Positions 15,059-23,297 of a stretch of 64,000 nt of DNA are shown one piece after another; within the stretch, counting starts at the first letter, position 1, and every line of letters begins with the position of its first letter. The notes below the pieces were generated by a model. It worked only from the letters and a program-made list of their open reading frames with translations, searched no databases and was not told the origin of the DNA. Source of the stretch: Vicinamibacterales bacterium (GTDB lineage Bacteria > Acidobacteriota > Vicinamibacteria > Vicinamibacterales > JAMQPK01); contig JAMQPK010000099.1 in the NCBI GenBank assembly GCA_023717525.1, forward strand, positions 1 to 64,000, in the 5' to 3' direction. The translations under genes and the position numbers were made by a program.

Positions 15059-16028
15059 AGGGCAGCACGTGCACACGAGCGGGCAGCTCTCCGCTGGCGC
15101 TTCTGACGAGAACCTCGGTGCCCACGCTCGTGTAGTCCCGCCCGACGTACGCAAGCGCGATTGTGGCCCCCATAGCGGGTGACCGGGCAGCGCTCGTCAC
15201 CTCTCCGATCTCTTCTTCGCCGGTAAGAACTGGATCGCCCGCGGAGGGAACTTCGCCGGCGGAAAGCACAAGCCCGACCAGACGACGGGCGACACGGCCG
15301 TGGCCTCGGTGCAATACGCGGACGATCACTTCCTGGCCGACGTAGCAGCCTTTCGTCATGCTGATCGCCCGATCTTCGATGCCGGCCTCGAGGGGGATCG
15401 TATCGGTGTTCATGTCGACGCCAAACCTGGGCCGGCCCGCTTCGATCCGAAGTACGTCGGCCGTCGCGGCGCCCGCCGCCACCGCGCCCGCCTCCATCAG
15501 CCCGGCGAGAAGATGATCGACGTTGCCAGCCTCCACGTAGATGTCGAAGCCGGCGACGCCGAGGGAATCGTCGCGCACGATCGTGTATCCCCCTTCAGTC
15601 CTGTTGTCGTATTGGTTCACGAGCCCCGCGAGGGGAACGCCGGTTGCGACTTCGATCGCGCGAGCTGCCATGGGCCCGTGCACGCTCGCTTCTCCCAGCA
15701 GATCCGTGACGTTCTGAACCTGAACGTCCTCAGAAAAAATCAGCTTGTCGAAGCGCTGGGCGAGGGGTCCGGCGACCAATTCCTCCACCTCGAGCAACAG
15801 CCGGTCGCCTGTCTCCACGACGCGCATGTCCGAGATCATGCGGCCTTGTGGTGTCAGGTACGCCGAATAGACCCCCATCCCCTTCGTCAACTGCGCGACG
15901 TCATTGGTGAGGAGCCCGTGAAGAAATGTCGCGCGATCCGCGCCGGTGAATGCGATCGTTCCGCGTGAGTTTCGATCGACAACAATCGCCGACGTGCGAG
16001 CCGCTTGATACTGGTCGATTGAAAACAT
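15045..16028 (-). CDS. ygfZ: YgfZ/GcvT-like folate-binding protein
   Basis: 327 residues of the aminomethyltransferase fold. TKGCYVGQEVIVRVLHRG contains the KGCYxGQE signature of YgfZ, whose cysteine is needed for its role in assembling certain iron-sulfur enzymes using folate. TGADRATFLHGLLTNDVA and GVYSAYLTPQGRMISDMRV match the N-terminal fold. No glycine-cleavage genes are nearby, supporting YgfZ over GcvT. Its 3' end overlaps mutT. Confidence 0.9.
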   Translation of the reverse strand: MFSIDQYQAARTSAIVVDRNSRGTIAFTGADRATFLHGLLTNDVAQLTKGMGVYSAYLTPQGRMISDMRVVETGDRLLLEVEELVAGPLAQRFDKLIFSEDVQVQNVTDLLGEASVHGPMAARAIEVATGVPLAGLVNQYDNRTEGGYTIVRDDSLGVAGFDIYVEAGNVDHLLAGLMEAGAVAAGAATADVLRIEAGRPRFGVDMNTDTIPLEAGIEDRAISMTKGCYVGQEVIVRVLHRGHGRVARRLVGLVLSAGEVPSAGDPVLTGEEEIGEVTSAARSPAMGATIALAYVGRDYTSVGTEVLVRSASGELPARVHVLPFTGR

Positions 16029-16049
16029 CTGCTATCCTGATGTCAACGA

Positions 16050-17708
16050 GTGCGAATTCCCCTCAGACATCTTACCGTTGCCGGCGCGTTGCTGCTGCTG
16101 GCCGCCGGCGAAGCGACGGCGCAGACCGTCGACGCGCGCACCTTTCGCGTCTTCGTCCGAGGCGGCGACGTCGGGAGCGAGGAAGTCACGCTCCTCGAAT
16201 CAGCCGACGGACACACGCTGCGCGGATCCGGTCGCCTGAACGCTCCCCTGAACCTGGGAATCGAATACTGGGAGGCCAGGTACGACCGGTCCTGGACACC
16301 AGTTGAGCTCACCGTCAACCTGGTGGAAGGGAACAACCGCTGGACTGTCCACACGACCGTCAACGGCACCAACGCGTCCACGGACGTGGCCCAGAACGGT
16401 CAGAACCAGCGTCGTAACCAAGTCGTCGCCGCCGGCACGATTTTCCTGCCCAACCTTGTGTTCGGCGCGTACGAAGCGCTGGCCGCGAAGCTTGCCACGG
16501 CCAAAGTAGGCGACGAGCTTCAGGTGTTCGTCGTGCCGCAAGACATCGTCCCGGCGGCGGTGATGCGCGTCACGGACGAGACCATCGAGATTCCTGGGCG
16601 CAAACTTGCGGCGCGAAAGTGGACGCTTCACTTTGGCGGTACGGTGGGAGCGCTCGACGTCGACGTCTGGACCGAAGGACAGCGACTGCTCCGCGTCGAT
16701 GTTCCGAGCCAGATGGTGAGCGTGCTTCGCGCCGACATCGCGAGCGTCTCGGCGCGCCTGGTGACACTGGCGCGCGGCAATGATGAACAGGTGGCCATTC
16801 CAGCAAACGGCTTCAACCTTGCGGCCACGATCTCGAAACCTGCGGAGGCGCCGGGCACCAGGCTGCCCGCCGTCGTACTCGTGTCCGGCTCGACGCCGAG
16901 CGAACGCGACGAGATTGTCGCCGGCATCCCTATCTTCGCGCAGCTCGCGGCGGCGCTCGCCGACGCCGGCTATCTTGTCGTCCGCTATGACGAACGCGGC
17001 GCAGGACAGAGCGGCGGGCGATCGGAATCTGCCACGTATGAGGACTTCGCCTCCGATGCGCGCGCCGTCTTCACCTACCTTGCCAAACGCAAGGACATTG
17101 ATCCCAAGCGCATCGCGGTTGTGGGATATGGCGACGGGGGCTGGGTGTCGATGGTCGTCGCCCTGCGAGAAAGCAAGATCGCGGCGCTCGCCCTCGTGGC
17201 GACGCCATCGATCTCAGGTATCGAGCTCGTCCTTGAGCAACAGCGGCGGATGTTCGAAAACAGCGACACGAGTGCTGGCGCCCAACAGGCGGCCATCGAG
17301 CAGCAGAAGCGGATCCTGCAGGCGGTCGTCACGGGGAAGGACTGGGACGCGATTCCACCAGATATCAGACGGCGGGTCGACACACCCTTGTACCGGAGCT
17401 TTTTGAGCTTCGACCCGGCGCCGATCTTGTCGAGGCTTCGACAAGCGCTCCTGATCCTTCAGCCGGACCTCGACAAGGAAGTGCCGGTCTACCACGGCGA
17501 GCAGCTCGCGCAGATCGGCCGTTCGCGGCCACGGGCGCGCGGAACCGATTTCGTCCGCTTGCCCAATCTGAATCACCTGCTGACGCCCGCCGTCACCGGA
17601 CAGGTCAGCGAGTATGGCACGCTGCCCGAGCGCCACATCAGTCCTGCCGCCGCACTCGAGATCGTCTCGTGGCTGAAGACAGCCCTCGCCCCGGAGCCGT
17701 CCAGGTAA
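16050..17708 (+). CDS. secreted alpha/beta-hydrolase-fold protein lacking the nucleophile
   Basis: 552 residues from GTG 16050. A signal peptide (LTVAGALLLLAAGEATAQ) precedes an N-terminal beta domain (residues about 25-245) and a C-terminal alpha/beta hydrolase domain: LPAVVLVSGSTPSERDE, GYLVVRYDERGAGQSGG, and LNHLLTP with the family histidine near the end. The nucleophile elbow reads VVGYGDGGW where relatives have G-x-S-x-G, so the serine is replaced by glycine. The protein may bind rather than hydrolyse its ligand. The next gene (FHA) starts in its stop codon (TAATG). Confidence 0.85.
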   Translation: MRIPLRHLTVAGALLLLAAGEATAQTVDARTFRVFVRGGDVGSEEVTLLESADGHTLRGSGRLNAPLNLGIEYWEARYDRSWTPVELTVNLVEGNNRWTVHTTVNGTNASTDVAQNGQNQRRNQVVAAGTIFLPNLVFGAYEALAAKLATAKVGDELQVFVVPQDIVPAAVMRVTDETIEIPGRKLAARKWTLHFGGTVGALDVDVWTEGQRLLRVDVPSQMVSVLRADIASVSARLVTLARGNDEQVAIPANGFNLAATISKPAEAPGTRLPAVVLVSGSTPSERDEIVAGIPIFAQLAAALADAGYLVVRYDERGAGQSGGRSESATYEDFASDARAVFTYLAKRKDIDPKRIAVVGYGDGGWVSMVVALRESKIAALALVATPSISGIELVLEQQRRMFENSDTSAGAQQAAIEQQKRILQAVVTGKDWDAIPPDIRRRVDTPLYRSFLSFDPAPILSRLRQALLILQPDLDKEVPVYHGEQLAQIGRSRPRARGTDFVRLPNLNHLLTPAVTGQVSEYGTLPERHISPAAALEIVSWLKTALAPEPSR

Positions 17709-18004
17709 TGTGGATTCTCGAGACGGACGGCGCGGCACCCGGGCGGATGACGTTTCGAATCCCCGAGGGTTCGGTAAAAACGATTGGCCGATCGACCGGC
17801 GCGGAATTCATGGTCGACGCCGCGCTCGTGTCCCGGCTGCACTGTCAGTTGTCCGCCACGGGCGGCGCGCTGCACGTCAAAGATCTCGACAGCACAAACG
17901 GCACGTTCGTCAACGGGAAACGCGTTGCGTCTGCCGAGCTTCAGGATGGAGATCGTCTGGCGGTGGGACGCGTCGAGCTCAAGGTTTCACATCAGTCGAA
18001 CTAG
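17708..18004 (+). CDS. FHA-domain protein
   Basis: 98 residues, a single forkhead-associated domain that reads phosphothreonine on partner proteins. KTIGRSTGAEFMV, LVSRLHCQLS and DLDSTNGTFVNGKRV are the GR, SxxH and N-G motifs that contact the phosphopeptide. ATG 17708 overlaps the hydrolase stop, so the two are co-translated. A kinase-fold gene lies close by on the opposite strand, though that protein appears catalytically degenerate. Confidence 0.92.
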   Translation: MWILETDGAAPGRMTFRIPEGSVKTIGRSTGAEFMVDAALVSRLHCQLSATGGALHVKDLDSTNGTFVNGKRVASAELQDGDRLAVGRVELKVSHQSN

Positions 18005-18639
18005 ATCAGAAACGGGTTCGACCGCCGTTCCTGGCCGATGGTCGTCGCCGGCCCGTGCCCTGGATACACTCGCGCCGCGTCTCCGAACGCAAACAGGACG
18101 TCCTTGATCGATCGCAGCAAAGTCCCGTGATCCGCACCCGGAAGATCCGTGCGCCCGATTGAGCCCGCAAACAGGGTGTCCCCGACGAACAGGTCACGCT
18201 TCGCCTCGCCAGCGACGCCCACGGCCAGACAGACACCTCCCGGGCAGTGGCCCGGCGTGTGGTGCACGCTAATCTCCCATTCACCCATCGCAAACGTCTG
18301 GGCGGGATCGTAGAAGTGATCGACCGGAGGCGGCCTGGCAGCCTCGAATCCGAAGAACGCCGCCTGTTCGGGCACGGCCTCGTACAGAAAATTGTCGTCC
18401 TTGTGGAGATAGATCGGCACCCCGAGCGCACGCTTGGCCGCACCGACGCCGGTCACATGGTCGACATGGGCATGAGTCAAGAGGATACGCGTCACCTCCA
18501 GCCTGCGCTGGCCGACGATGTCGAGCAACTCGTCGACTTCGTCGCCGGGATCGATGACCACCGCCTCACGTGTCTTCTCCGAACCGATGACGAATCCGTT
18601 CTTGCCAAACGGGGGAACGGCACGAATCTCCAGAATCAC
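18001..18639 (-). CDS. MBL-fold metallohydrolase (glyoxalase II-like)
   Basis: 212 residues from GTG 18639, which overlaps the kinase stop (GTGA); an upstream ATG at 18669 would intrude into the kinase gene. The zinc motif LTHAHVDHVTGVG, the HTPGHCPGGVCL histidine, LFVGDTLFAGSIGRTDLPG aspartate and the YPGHGPATTIGQE histidine complete a dinuclear metal site. This subgroup (YcbL-like) hydrolyses glutathione or other thioesters, or acts in persulfide metabolism; the substrate is not determinable here. It convergently overlaps the FHA gene by 4 bases. Confidence 0.9.
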   Translation of the reverse strand: MILEIRAVPPFGKNGFVIGSEKTREAVVIDPGDEVDELLDIVGQRRLEVTRILLTHAHVDHVTGVGAAKRALGVPIYLHKDDNFLYEAVPEQAAFFGFEAARPPPVDHFYDPAQTFAMGEWEISVHHTPGHCPGGVCLAVGVAGEAKRDLFVGDTLFAGSIGRTDLPGADHGTLLRSIKDVLFAFGDAARVYPGHGPATTIGQERRSNPFLI

Positions 18640-19544
18640 GACAGCAGTCTCCACGGCTGGGTTCGCCACAGCCAGAAGACCAGCGCGACGATCGCAAAGG
18701 CAAGCAGCGCGGCCGTGAGGATACTTCGCAGCCGCCGCCCAGTCCGCCTGGGCGGCTCGAACGACATCTCGTCCTCTTCCGCCCGCGCATCGAGCGCCGC
18801 CGTGATGCTGCGAAGCTCGGCCGCAATGGTTGCGGCGCTCTGAGCGCGGCTCTCGACGTTCGCCGCGAGCATGCGAGCGACGAGCTGATCCAGCTCCGGC
18901 GGCACATTTGGATTCAACCCGCTCAATACGACGCCGCGTGCGCGCTGCCTGCCCGTGAGCATTTCGAACAGCACCGCACCAAGCGCATAGATGTCGCTGC
19001 GCGGATCCGGCGGCTGGCCCGTCAGCTCCTCGGGCGCTGTGTAGGGCGTCGGCGGACTGACACGCTGGGCCCCGCCTCCGGTGAATGCCGAAAGGCCAAA
19101 GTTCACGAACTTGGCTCGATCCTTCGGCGTGATCATGATCGTGTCTGGCCTGATGTCTCCGTGAACCACGTCGACGCCATGCGCATCCGCGAGCGCGTCG
19201 GCCAGGTTCGTCGCAAACTCGAGTGCACGACGTACGTTCAGCCCGCGTTCCTTCAGAATCTTCCCGAGTGGATCTCCCTGAACGAACTCGAAGACGAGGT
19301 ACCGCCTGTCGCCGTCCTCGCCGCTCTCGAAGAGCATGGCGATGTTCGGGTGAGACAGTGCAGCAAGCGGCTTCACAGTGTTCAGCAGGTCGGCGAGCCT
19401 GGCGGGATCGCCGGCGATCCAGGGAGGGAGCACTTTGACCGCAACCGTTCGACCCAGTCGCGTGTCGCGGGCGCGATAGACGTCGCCAAGCCCGCCGGTG
19501 CCGAGCTGATCGAGGATCTTGTAGTGGGCGATCGCCTCAGGCAT
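18636..19544 (-). CDS. serine/threonine kinase-fold membrane protein, probable pseudokinase
   Basis: 302 residues from ATG 19544. The kinase fold is clear: a glycine loop LGTGGLGDVYRARD, VAVKVLPP lysine, and TAPEELTGQPPDPRSDIYAL (APE and subdomain IX). Key residues are altered: the catalytic loop reads VVHGDIRPDTIMI (HGD for HRD, Arg for Lys, Thr for the metal-binding Asn) and the DFG motif reads VNFGLS with Asn for the metal-binding Asp. A single transmembrane helix near the C-terminus (ILTAALLAFAIVALVFWLW) leaves only about 8 residues outside. It is likely a scaffold or ATP-binding pseudokinase. Co-translated with the MBL gene. Confidence 0.88.
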   Translation of the reverse strand: MPEAIAHYKILDQLGTGGLGDVYRARDTRLGRTVAVKVLPPWIAGDPARLADLLNTVKPLAALSHPNIAMLFESGEDGDRRYLVFEFVQGDPLGKILKERGLNVRRALEFATNLADALADAHGVDVVHGDIRPDTIMITPKDRAKFVNFGLSAFTGGGAQRVSPPTPYTAPEELTGQPPDPRSDIYALGAVLFEMLTGRQRARGVVLSGLNPNVPPELDQLVARMLAANVESRAQSAATIAAELRSITAALDARAEEDEMSFEPPRRTGRRLRSILTAALLAFAIVALVFWLWRTQPWRLLS

Positions 19545-19549
19545 GCAGC

Positions 19550-20275
19550 TTACTTGCGTGGCGGTTTCGAGGGGCGGATCTCGACGCGACTCGGCAGGCT
19601 GCGCTGATCGTGCGCCACGAGATCGACCACGACCTGAGCGACGTCTTCCGCCCGCAGCTTCCACTCGTTGGCCGGGTCCGCGTGCCCGACAAAATCGGTG
19701 TTCACCGACCCAGGCTTCACATAGCTGACCCGGATGCCGTCCTGCCGCACTTCCTGCATCAGCGCTTCGCTGAAGACGTCCAGCGCGGCCTTGGACGCGC
19801 AATATCCGGCACCACCAACAAACGGATTGGAGCCCGCGAGGCTGCTGATGTTGATGATCCAGCCGCCGCCGCGCCTGCGCAGATGCGGAATGGCGGCCTT
19901 GCAGCAGTTGAACACGCCCGTGACGTTGGTATCCATCACCCGTCGCCAGTCGTCGTGCGCCTGGCTCTCAACGCTACCGAACCAGCCGACGCCGGCGTTG
20001 TTGATGAGGATATCGACACCGCCCAGGCGCCGGACCATCTCATCGAAGACCGACTCCACGGCGAGATGGTCGCGAACGTCGGCGGCAAACGTGGATACGC
20101 TGGCGCCTCCAGCCGCATGCGACGACAGCACGCGCTCTGCCTCGGCGAGGTGGTTGGGATTCACGCCGGTGACGGCCACGTGAATGCCCTCACCGAGAAA
20201 CGCCGCAGCGATCGCCCGCCCGATGCCGCGAGATCCGCCCGTCACGATCGCTACCTGTCCAGCGAGGGTCGTCAT
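19550..20275 (-). CDS. SDR-family oxidoreductase
   Basis: 241 residues. A classical short-chain dehydrogenase: VTGGSRGIGRAIAAAF (cofactor site), INNAGVGWFGS, a SSLAGSNPFVGGAG serine segment and YCASK catalytic Tyr-Lys. An arginine after the glycine motif leaves NAD versus NADP open. The substrate is unknown; the tail SLPSRVEIRPSKPPR is typical of 3-ketoacyl-ACP reductase-like members. Its stop is 5 bases before the kinase start, so the two are probably cotranscribed. Confidence 0.9.
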   Translation of the reverse strand: MTTLAGQVAIVTGGSRGIGRAIAAAFLGEGIHVAVTGVNPNHLAEAERVLSSHAAGGASVSTFAADVRDHLAVESVFDEMVRRLGGVDILINNAGVGWFGSVESQAHDDWRRVMDTNVTGVFNCCKAAIPHLRRRGGGWIINISSLAGSNPFVGGAGYCASKAALDVFSEALMQEVRQDGIRVSYVKPGSVNTDFVGHADPANEWKLRAEDVAQVVVDLVAHDQRSLPSRVEIRPSKPPRK

Positions 20276-20290
20276 GGGGTCATTCTATCG

Positions 20291-21142
20291 TTAGTGACTG
20301 GACAAGTAGCCGGGACGGGCGCGTACCGTCACGCTGCGTGCCTTGACACGCACGTCGAGACGATGCCAGCCGCCAGGCGTGACGCCTTCGGGCGAGTAAC
20401 TGATCAAGTACCGCTGCCGGAACTCGTCGAGGATCCCGCGGAATGTCGCGTTCAGATCTCGAGTCGATTCGATTTCAACCAGCCGTCCGCCTGTCGCTGC
20501 ACTCAGTTCGCGCGAAAAACTGGCGCGTCGAGTCCCCACGTCAACGCCGTACACCACCACGTCGCAGCGCTTCGCGGTCTCGAGGACGGCGTCCGCAGTC
20601 AACCAGCTGCGGGTGTCGACTCCATCGGTGAACACGATGAGCAGCGACCGGCCCACGTCGGATTCGCCAATCATCATGCCCGCGTAGGCCGCGTCCACCA
20701 GCGACGTCTGGCCAGAGGTCCCGGTTTCCTTCAGCGCCGCACGAATCCGATTGAAATCGGACGTCAACGGCGAGCCCTGCGACACAACATGGCTGAAGGT
20801 GAGCAGCGCTGCCTGATCGGTTTGTTTCAAGCCGTCGAGCAGTGTGCTGCCGGCCGTCTGAAGATGCCCGATCTGCTGGGCGTTCAGGCTCCCACTCACG
20901 TCGAGCGCCAGGACGACATTCAAGGGAATCTCTTCCAGGCTCGCCAAATCCACTTTTTGAGGCACGCCGTTATCGAGCACCTCGAAATCTCCTGGCGCGA
21001 GCCCGGATACGAGCCTGCCATTTTCAGTGACCAGGACGTCGACGCGAACGGCCTCGACCCGGCTTGAAAACGACGGCGCCTGTGCGACCACAGTGGTGCT
21101 CGCGGCCATCGTCAAGAACACACCAAGGAAATGGCGGCTCAT
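20291..21142 (-). CDS. secreted VWA-domain protein (VWFA-related acidobacterial type)
   Basis: 283 residues. A signal peptide (LGVFLTMAASTTVVAQ) is followed by a short N-terminal beta domain ending APGDFEVLDNGVPQ, then a von Willebrand A domain with the metal site VLALDVSGSLN (DxSxS) and FTDGVDTRSWL. The final QRYLISYSPEGVTPGGWHRL motif is characteristic of acidobacterial VWFA-related proteins of unknown function. Start overlaps the upstream TPR gene by 4 bases (ATGA). Second copy of a TPR-VWA unit. Confidence 0.9.
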   Translation of the reverse strand: MSRHFLGVFLTMAASTTVVAQAPSFSSRVEAVRVDVLVTENGRLVSGLAPGDFEVLDNGVPQKVDLASLEEIPLNVVLALDVSGSLNAQQIGHLQTAGSTLLDGLKQTDQAALLTFSHVVSQGSPLTSDFNRIRAALKETGTSGQTSLVDAAYAGMMIGESDVGRSLLIVFTDGVDTRSWLTADAVLETAKRCDVVVYGVDVGTRRASFSRELSAATGGRLVEIESTRDLNATFRGILDEFRQRYLISYSPEGVTPGGWHRLDVRVKARSVTVRARPGYLSSH

Positions 21143-22380
21143 CGGACCTCTGTAAGCGCCAGGTCGCGCATCTGATCCAGGAGTCTCTCGGCATCATCAC
21201 GGTGGACCTCGTAGTAGTCCCACCACGGGTCCCACCGGTCGGAGGCATCTGGCGGAAGCGCAGTCACACTACGGAGAGCGCCCAGGGCGCCAGCGCGGTC
21301 GCCCGACTGACGAGCCAGTTGGCTGAGCGCAAGCCAGGGTGACTGTGCTCTCGGGTAGAGCTCGGCCGCGTTCTCGTAGTGGCGCTTCGCTTCGCCCGGC
21401 TTTCCGAGCGTCTGCTCTTCATAACCGAGGAATAGCTCCGCAAAGTAGAGGTCCGGCCCGTCGAGTCTGGCGTCGATCGCACGGCGGAGCTCGCTCGCCG
21501 CCTCCTCGTGGCGTCCAAGCTCGCCGAGGGTGTGCCCAAGCCGGATTCGCGCGCCTGCTGCGGCAGGCTCCAGCGCCAGCGTCTGCCGAAAGAAGCGCTC
21601 CGCGCGCTCCAGCTCCATCCGGCGGGAACCGACGTCCGGGTTTGCACGCGCCGATCGCAGATCCTCGACCGCAGCCTGTATCGTGTCGGACGAGAATTTC
21701 TGATGCAGGTATGCGCTATCCAGAAGAAAGTGCGAGCTGTTTGGAAACAACTGCCGCGCACGATCGAGGTGCACTCGCGATTCGGCGAGATGACCATCGC
21801 GGAGAAGGCACGAGGATGCTGCGCGATACCACAACAGCGCGCCCGCATCGGCGCCGGGGCTGGGGGTGATGCCATCGAGGAGGGCGCGTCCTATCTGCCA
21901 ATGAGCGCTCTCGTATCGCACACCGCTTCGGCGGCCATCGTCGACCATGAAGACGCTGGCGTCCTCGAAGAAGCCGCTCCTGCGGCTCGCATCATCGACA
22001 ACGAGGACGGCGATGTCGGCGTGCAGAACGGCGCCTTTCTTCAGCGTGTCATTGCCGTGAAAGACTTTCTCGATCTCGACGAGCGTGAATCGACGGTTGT
22101 ACAGCTGAATCGTTGGAAGAGGGCCGAGACTTCCCTCCCGGGCCCTCTGCAGAAATGTCGCAAGCTTTCTGATGTCTCCGGCCAGCACGACGAGCGCGAT
22201 GCGTGACCAGCGGCCGATCTCGGTGGCCGGAACGTCGGCTTCACCGGGCGTGTGCAGTTGTGCGACTTCCAGCCACCGAAGCATTCCGACGAGCGCGGGG
22301 TCGTCCGGCCTCGCGTTCTGAGCGAACGCAACCGTGGTGCAGGCGATAAGGCAGGCGATCAGCGCCCTCTGCCCTGACAT
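21139..22380 (-). CDS. secreted TPR-repeat protein
   Basis: 413 residues. Signal peptide (ALIACLIACTTVAFAQ) and then an alpha-helical protein with tetratricopeptide repeats, clearest in the C-terminal half: ERFFRQTLALEPAAAGARIR, LGELGRHEEAASELRRAI, KRHYENAAELYPRAQSPW. The N-terminal half contains a beta-rich stretch VLHADIAVLVVDDASRR that resembles no repeat. Paired with the VWA gene downstream (4-base overlap). Probably a periplasmic scaffold. Confidence 0.85.
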   Translation of the reverse strand: MSGQRALIACLIACTTVAFAQNARPDDPALVGMLRWLEVAQLHTPGEADVPATEIGRWSRIALVVLAGDIRKLATFLQRAREGSLGPLPTIQLYNRRFTLVEIEKVFHGNDTLKKGAVLHADIAVLVVDDASRRSGFFEDASVFMVDDGRRSGVRYESAHWQIGRALLDGITPSPGADAGALLWYRAASSCLLRDGHLAESRVHLDRARQLFPNSSHFLLDSAYLHQKFSSDTIQAAVEDLRSARANPDVGSRRMELERAERFFRQTLALEPAAAGARIRLGHTLGELGRHEEAASELRRAIDARLDGPDLYFAELFLGYEEQTLGKPGEAKRHYENAAELYPRAQSPWLALSQLARQSGDRAGALGALRSVTALPPDASDRWDPWWDYYEVHRDDAERLLDQMRDLALTEVR

Positions 22381-22384
22381 TGCA

Positions 22385-23296
22385 CTAGCCTCCGAAGTAC
22401 CCTTGGCGAGACCTCAGGCTATATTTCGGGAATTTGGGAACGGTCACCTTCAGCGGGTGCCAGCCGTTTCGCTGCACGCCAGTCGGGCTGTAGTGGAGCA
22501 CGTAGCTGACGCGGAAGTCCTCGAACACTTTCCTGAAAATATCGACGGCGTCGGCCGCGGCAAAAAACCCTGCGTCGTGAAGGTCGCCGCCGGTGCGCAA
22601 CGTGGCGTCGCGAAGCGCGTTCAGATCGCGATCGTGATACAGCGATCGCATGGGAAACGGGTTGTACTCGCCGGACGTTTCGTTCGTCAGCGCGACGTGC
22701 AGGACGGCTTCGGATCGGCTCGCCACGTCCCGCAAGGTTTCAGCATCGAGCACGCTCATCGTGTCCCACGCGTCGGTCATCGCGACGACCAGATGCCGGC
22801 GGTCGAGGTCGACTCTGGTGATAAGAGCGGCCGCTACGGCGTCGTAGGCCGACGTCATGCCACCGGCGCCGATGCTCTCGGGAATCGTCACCTCGCGCGA
22901 GGCCTTCATCGGCAGCAGCTCGTGAACATACGTATCAATCGTCATCAGGCGCAGCCGATCTTGCTCCCGCAGGAAACCGGCGATCCGCTTCGTGTCCTTT
23001 CTGAAACGCTCGAACTCTGCGCGCGCGCTGTTGCTGGTATCGACGACGAGCGTCACGTCAATCGGAATCGACTCGACGGCCACGTCTCCGACTCGCTGGA
23101 CGATGCCGGAATCCAACAATTGAAAGTCATCGGCGGTCAGCCCCGTGACCGGGCGGTTTCCGTCGCGCACCGAGACATTCACCGACACCGTGGTCGTCTC
23201 GGCACGAAAGGCGGGGCGTCCCTGCCGGGCGGGCGCCGGCGCAGACATCACGATGACCAGCGCACAGACCACAGCCAGCATCAATCTCGTATTCAT
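22385..23296 (-). CDS. secreted VWA-domain protein, paralogue of the gene at 20291
   Basis: 303 residues from ATG 23296, preceded by open but unconserved codons. Signal peptide (LMLAVVCALVIVMSAPAPA), N-terminal beta segment NVSVRDGNRPVTGLTADDF, VWA domain with metal site LVVDTSNSARAE (DxSxS), and the family-specific ending VSYVLHYSPTGVQRNGWHPL. It shares domain order and end motif with the VWA gene two genes downstream. Starts one base after the upstream TPR stop. Confidence 0.9.
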   Translation of the reverse strand: MNTRLMLAVVCALVIVMSAPAPARQGRPAFRAETTTVSVNVSVRDGNRPVTGLTADDFQLLDSGIVQRVGDVAVESIPIDVTLVVDTSNSARAEFERFRKDTKRIAGFLREQDRLRLMTIDTYVHELLPMKASREVTIPESIGAGGMTSAYDAVAAALITRVDLDRRHLVVAMTDAWDTMSVLDAETLRDVASRSEAVLHVALTNETSGEYNPFPMRSLYHDRDLNALRDATLRTGGDLHDAGFFAAADAVDIFRKVFEDFRVSYVLHYSPTGVQRNGWHPLKVTVPKFPKYSLRSRQGYFGG

Positions 23297-23297
23297 G

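Noticed and set aside
19610-21067. Plus-strand frame of 485 codons
   Set aside because: It is opposite the SDR and VWA genes, both with intact motifs.
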